From NCBI GenBank assembly GCA_012964265.1, contig DTUH01000215.1, forward strand, positions 1 to 9,070: 9,070 nucleotides of DNA. The letters run 5' to 3'. Under the pieces are notes generated by a model. The model was not told the origin of the DNA and did not search any database. It saw nothing but the letters and a program-made list of their open reading frames with translations. The translations under genes were made by a program, and so were the position numbers. Of this stretch, positions 6,836 through 9,070 are shown in pieces. The stretch is from Candidatus Lambdaproteobacteria bacterium (GTDB lineage Bacteria; SAR324; NAC60-12). Within the stretch, counting starts at the first letter, position 1, and every line of letters starts with the position of its first letter.

Positions 6836-7138
6836 ATGAATATCAATTTGCCATCAGTTTCTCCTCCAATTCCAGGTCTAAGTACTGGAACTGAGATTCA
6901 AAAACAAACCGCTGAAAGCGGCGGCTTAAGCAGGACTTTTGAAAAACTGCTGCAGGATGTAAATCAGCAGCAGTTGAATGCGGAAGCGAAGCAAATAGAG
7001 TTGATGGTCACAGACAACAAGGATATTCATGGTACAATGCTTGCCCTGGAAAAAGCAGACCTCTCCTTGCGCCTCATGCTGCAAATCCGCAACAAACTGG
7101 TCAATGCATACGAAGAAGTGATGCGCATGCAGGTTTGA
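6836..7138 (+). CDS. fliE: Flagellar hook-basal body complex protein FliE
   Basis: FliE joins the MS ring (FliF) to the proximal rod and is one of the first rod proteins exported. The 100-residue length is typical. The N-terminal third is low-complexity and Ser/Pro-rich. The conserved C-terminal half, residues 63-100, has DIHGTMLALEKADLSLRLM, RNKLVNAYEEV and the terminal MRMQV, all standard family features. It probably belongs to the flgB-flgC transcript. The upstream Shine-Dalgarno match is weak and AT-rich. Unusually, fliF does not follow: a 418-bp spacer and then aspS come next. Confidence 0.95.
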   Translation: MNINLPSVSPPIPGLSTGTEIQKQTAESGGLSRTFEKLLQDVNQQQLNAEAKQIELMVTDNKDIHGTMLALEKADLSLRLMLQIRNKLVNAYEEVMRMQV

Positions 7139-7289
7139 TTACTTTATTCCTGATTCACCAAACCTCTCCAAAAAATACTAGAATCTACATGGCGGACAAT
7201 TGTGCCTGCCGTTCCAGTTTTCCATACTGTCTGAAAATAGTACTGCGACAAGTCTTGATGGCTTCATAAAAACTCTGAAACCCATGATT

Positions 7290-7371
7290 TGTCATTTCGA
7301 CTTTAAGGAGAAAGCTTAATGATATTAGTGTGGTCACTTAAAACAGATTTCTCGTATCGTTCGAAATGACA
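7290..7371. repeat. REP-like imperfect inverted repeat
   Basis: The left arm (7290-7316) and the reverse complement of the right arm (7345-7371) agree at 20 of 27 positions. The first 11 are identical (TGTCATTTCGA) and so is an inner GAGAAA block. The 28-base centre is unpaired. Arms of this TGTCATTTCGA...GAGAAAnCT kind are familiar from dispersed intergenic palindromic repeats in many bacterial genomes. That makes this more likely a REP/MITE-like element than a gene-specific operator. As RNA it would form a long imperfect hairpin after fliE. Confidence 0.65.
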
Positions 7372-7392
7372 CACGGTAGTAGGAATTATTAC

Positions 7393-7405
7393 GACTGAAT
7401 CAGTC
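7393..7405. repeat. Perfect 13-base odd palindrome
   Basis: GACTGAATCAGTC is a six-base arm palindrome around a single A. It lies about 160 bases upstream of aspS and 24 bases before the second palindrome. It could be a protein-binding site or a very small hairpin; its loop is too tight for a good terminator. Confidence 0.35.
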
Positions 7406-7428
7406 TCATTTAAATATTTTTTTACGTG

Positions 7429-7443
7429 TTACAAGTCTTGTAA
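7429..7443. promoter_or_regulatory. Perfect 15-base palindrome overlapping the candidate aspS -35 box
   Basis: TTACAAGTCTTGTAA has seven-base arms around one T. Its last six bases are the candidate -35 box of aspS, a position where a bound repressor would block RNA polymerase. The core CAAGTCTTG also occurs at 7249-7257. An operator is inferred from symmetry and position only. Confidence 0.35.
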
Positions 7444-7467
7444 AAATGTTTGTTTAAAAGATATAAA
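7438..7467 (+). promoter_or_regulatory. Candidate sigma-70 promoter of aspS
   Basis: TTGTAA (7438-7443) and TATAAA (7462-7467) are 18 bases apart, matching four of six and five of six consensus positions. The predicted start would leave a leader of roughly 80 bases before the aspS ATG. The DNA is AT-rich, so other matches exist, for example TTGATT about 7474. Confidence 0.4.
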
Positions 7468-7556
7468 TCCCTGTTGATTAAAATTAATATGTGATATCTT
7501 AAGCAGTTAATTTTGTTACCAACAATCAAAAATAATTAGACAAAAAAGAATAAAAA

Positions 7557-9070
7557 ATGGAGTGGAAAAGAACAAATTATTGCGGTGATTTAAGAATAGA
7601 AGATGTGGACAGTGAGGTTGTGCTGATGGGTTGGTGTCAAACCCGGCGTGACCACGGGGGCGTGATTTTTGTTGATTTACGGGATTATACTGGAATCAGC
7701 CAGGTGGTTTTTAAAATGGAAATCAGCGAGGTTGCACATCTTTTGGCAGACACGATACGCGGTGAGTTTGTTTTGGCTGTTAGAGGCAAAGTTGCCCATC
7801 GTATTGAAGGCAACGTGAATCCGAAATTGCCGACTGGTGAAATTGAGATTTTGGTGGAGACTTTGGAAATTCTGAATCAATCCCTCACACCACCCTATGT
7901 TTTGGATAATCGCGATAATGTGGATGAAAAGTTACGGCTGACTTACCGTTTTCTTGATTTACGTGATTCCACTTTGCAAAACAATTTAATGCTGCGTTCG
8001 CAGGCAATGCAAATTGTGCGGAACTATTTTACCAGTCAACGCTTTTTTGAAATTGAAACTCCGATCCTGACTAAATCAACTCCGGAAGGCGCGCGTGATT
8101 ATCTGGTGCCTTCAAGGGTAAATCCCGGACTTTTTTACGCATTGCCGCAGTCGCCGCAGCTTTTTAAGCAATTGCTGATGATCAGCGGTTATGACCGTTA
8201 CATGCAGCTTGCCCGCTGTTTTCGTGATGAAGATTTGCGAGGAAACCGTCAGCCCGAATTCACCCAAATTGATTTGGAATTGAGTTTTACGCAGCCGGAA
8301 GAAATATTTGAGTTGACGGAAGGCCTGATGGTCAAGCTTTTTGAAGAAACCATCGGTGTGAAAGTTGAGACGCCTTTCCCCCATATGACGTATCAGCAGG
8401 CGATGGAAAATTATGGTTCCGATGCTCCGGACATCCGTTTTGATTTAAAGCTCAAGGATATTTCAGATATTGCCTCTGAATGCGAATTGCGCGTTTTTAA
8501 GCAGGTGGTTGACAAAGGCGGAATAGTCAAAGCGATTTGCGTTCAGGGAGGCGCGGAATTTTCCCGAAAGGAGTTGGACGATTTAACCGAATTCGCCCAA
8601 ATTTACAGTGCAAAAGGCATGGCCTGGATTAAGCTCAACAACGATGGATGGCAGTCGCCGATCGGCAAGTTTTTCACTGCAGAACAAAAGGAGGCATTGG
8701 AAGAGCGAGTCGGTTTGAAAGTGGGTGATCTGGTTTTGTTCTGTGCAGACAACACAAAAATTGTTCATGATGCTCTTGGCAATTTGCGTAAAGAAATCGC
8801 ACGACGTCGAGGGTTGATCAATGATAGCGAATATCGTTTTGTCTGGGTTACAGATTTCCCCTTGTTTGAGTACAGTGAAACCGAAAAAAGTTATACTTCA
8901 AGTCACCATCCTTTCACAATGCCGGACCTGGATGATTTGGATAAATTTGGTGAAAGCTCGCCGGAAAAAATTCGCTCCCGTGCCTATGATGTAGTTTTGA
9001 ATGGCGTGGAAATCGGCGGCGGCAGTATTCGTATTCATCGGGAGGAAATTCAAAATAAAGTATTCAGGTT
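7557..9070 (+). CDS. aspS: Aspartyl-tRNA synthetase, bacterial type, probably non-discriminating (3' end outside window)
   Basis: This class II synthetase charges tRNA-Asp with aspartate. The first 504 residues are present; bacterial AspRS is usually about 590, so the C-terminus and the last part of motif 3 lie outside. The N-terminal OB fold begins MEWKRTNYCGDLR, with TRRDHGGVIFVDLRD at 29-43. Motif 1 is around 163-170, QSPQ at 198-201, and motif 2 with FRDED and RQPEFTQID at 222-239. The bacterial insertion domain follows, then HHPFT at 450-454 and GGGSIRIH at 487-494. H33 and G85 match, from memory, the His and Gly that mark non-discriminating AspRS (P. aeruginosa type) rather than the Leu and Lys of E. 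coli. If so, the enzyme also makes Asp-tRNA-Asn and needs GatCAB. No clear ribosome binding site precedes the ATG, but the N-terminus fits the family exactly. Confidence 0.97.
   Translation, partial: MEWKRTNYCGDLRIEDVDSEVVLMGWCQTRRDHGGVIFVDLRDYTGISQVVFKMEISEVAHLLADTIRGEFVLAVRGKVAHRIEGNVNPKLPTGEIEILVETLEILNQSLTPPYVLDNRDNVDEKLRLTYRFLDLRDSTLQNNLMLRSQAMQIVRNYFTSQRFFEIETPILTKSTPEGARDYLVPSRVNPGLFYALPQSPQLFKQLLMISGYDRYMQLARCFRDEDLRGNRQPEFTQIDLELSFTQPEEIFELTEGLMVKLFEETIGVKVETPFPHMTYQQAMENYGSDAPDIRFDLKLKDISDIASECELRVFKQVVDKGGIVKAICVQGGAEFSRKELDDLTEFAQIYSAKGMAWIKLNNDGWQSPIGKFFTAEQKEALEERVGLKVGDLVLFCADNTKIVHDALGNLRKEIARRRGLINDSEYRFVWVTDFPLFEYSETEKSYTSSHHPFTMPDLDDLDKFGESSPEKIRSRAYDVVLNGVEIGGGSIRIHREEIQNKVFR

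Larger units (their letters stand above)
7139..7556. other. 418-bp intergenic region with repeats and candidate aspS control sites
   Basis: This spacer between fliE and aspS has no coding frame I can support. It holds the 10-mer ACAAGTCTTG twice (7248-7257 and 7431-7440), the REP-like inverted repeat at 7290-7371, two perfect odd palindromes (7393-7405 and 7429-7443), and a candidate sigma-70 promoter at 7438-7467. No strong T-tailed terminator follows fliE; the palindrome at 7393-7405 has a seven-T run about 12 bases further on but a very short stem. Confidence 0.6.

Noticed and set aside
8112..8384. 90-codon minus-strand frame, and similar ones at 7677-7880 and 8583-8768
   Set aside because: They are antisense to aspS, whose reading frame is unambiguous.

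Overview
The window reads as a chromosomal segment of a flagellated, diderm (Gram-negative) bacterium. The evidence is an O-antigen ligase/polymerase-type membrane protein, a flagellar rod gene cluster, a sigma-54-type promoter, and ordinary housekeeping genes. The DNA is moderately AT-rich by eye. I cannot name the taxon; a proteobacterial or delta-like lineage is plausible, but that is inference. No tRNA, rRNA, CRISPR array, intact insertion sequence or phage gene is visible.

Region 1 (1-770, accessory-looking): mostly non-coding or degraded. It holds the frameshifted, truncated 5' end of a DUF2806-type gene on the minus strand, and a hairpin near 659-687.

Region 2 (771-5750, minus strand): read in the direction of transcription, the order is an argininosuccinate lyase family gene (argH), gpsA overlapping its end, and a multi-membrane-span O-antigen ligase/polymerase family protein. 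After 185 bp comes a SAM-dependent methyltransferase related to the EgtD histidine methyltransferase family. argH, gpsA and the Wzy/WaaL-like gene are packed tightly enough to be one operon. GpsA (phospholipid precursor) and the O-antigen enzyme both serve the cell envelope; argH serves arginine synthesis.

Region 3 (5751-7138, plus strand): a divergent intergenic region carries a well-formed sigma-54 promoter at 5849-5864. It is followed by flgB, flgC (start and stop overlapping) and fliE, which together build the proximal rod and its junction to the MS ring. fliF does not follow, so the basal-body operon is split here.

Region 4 (7139-9070, plus strand): a 418-bp spacer contains an 82-bp REP-like inverted repeat, two copies of the 10-mer ACAAGTCTTG, two perfect odd palindromes and a candidate promoter. 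It is followed by aspS, cut off by the window end. AspS carries the His and Gly residues associated with the non-discriminating (Asp/Asn) type.

I do not see a convincing new multi-gene system. The items most worth a second look are the altered EgtD-like methyltransferase, the REP-like element with its flanking palindromes, the sigma-54 promoter, the diverged ArgH and the decayed DUF2806 gene.
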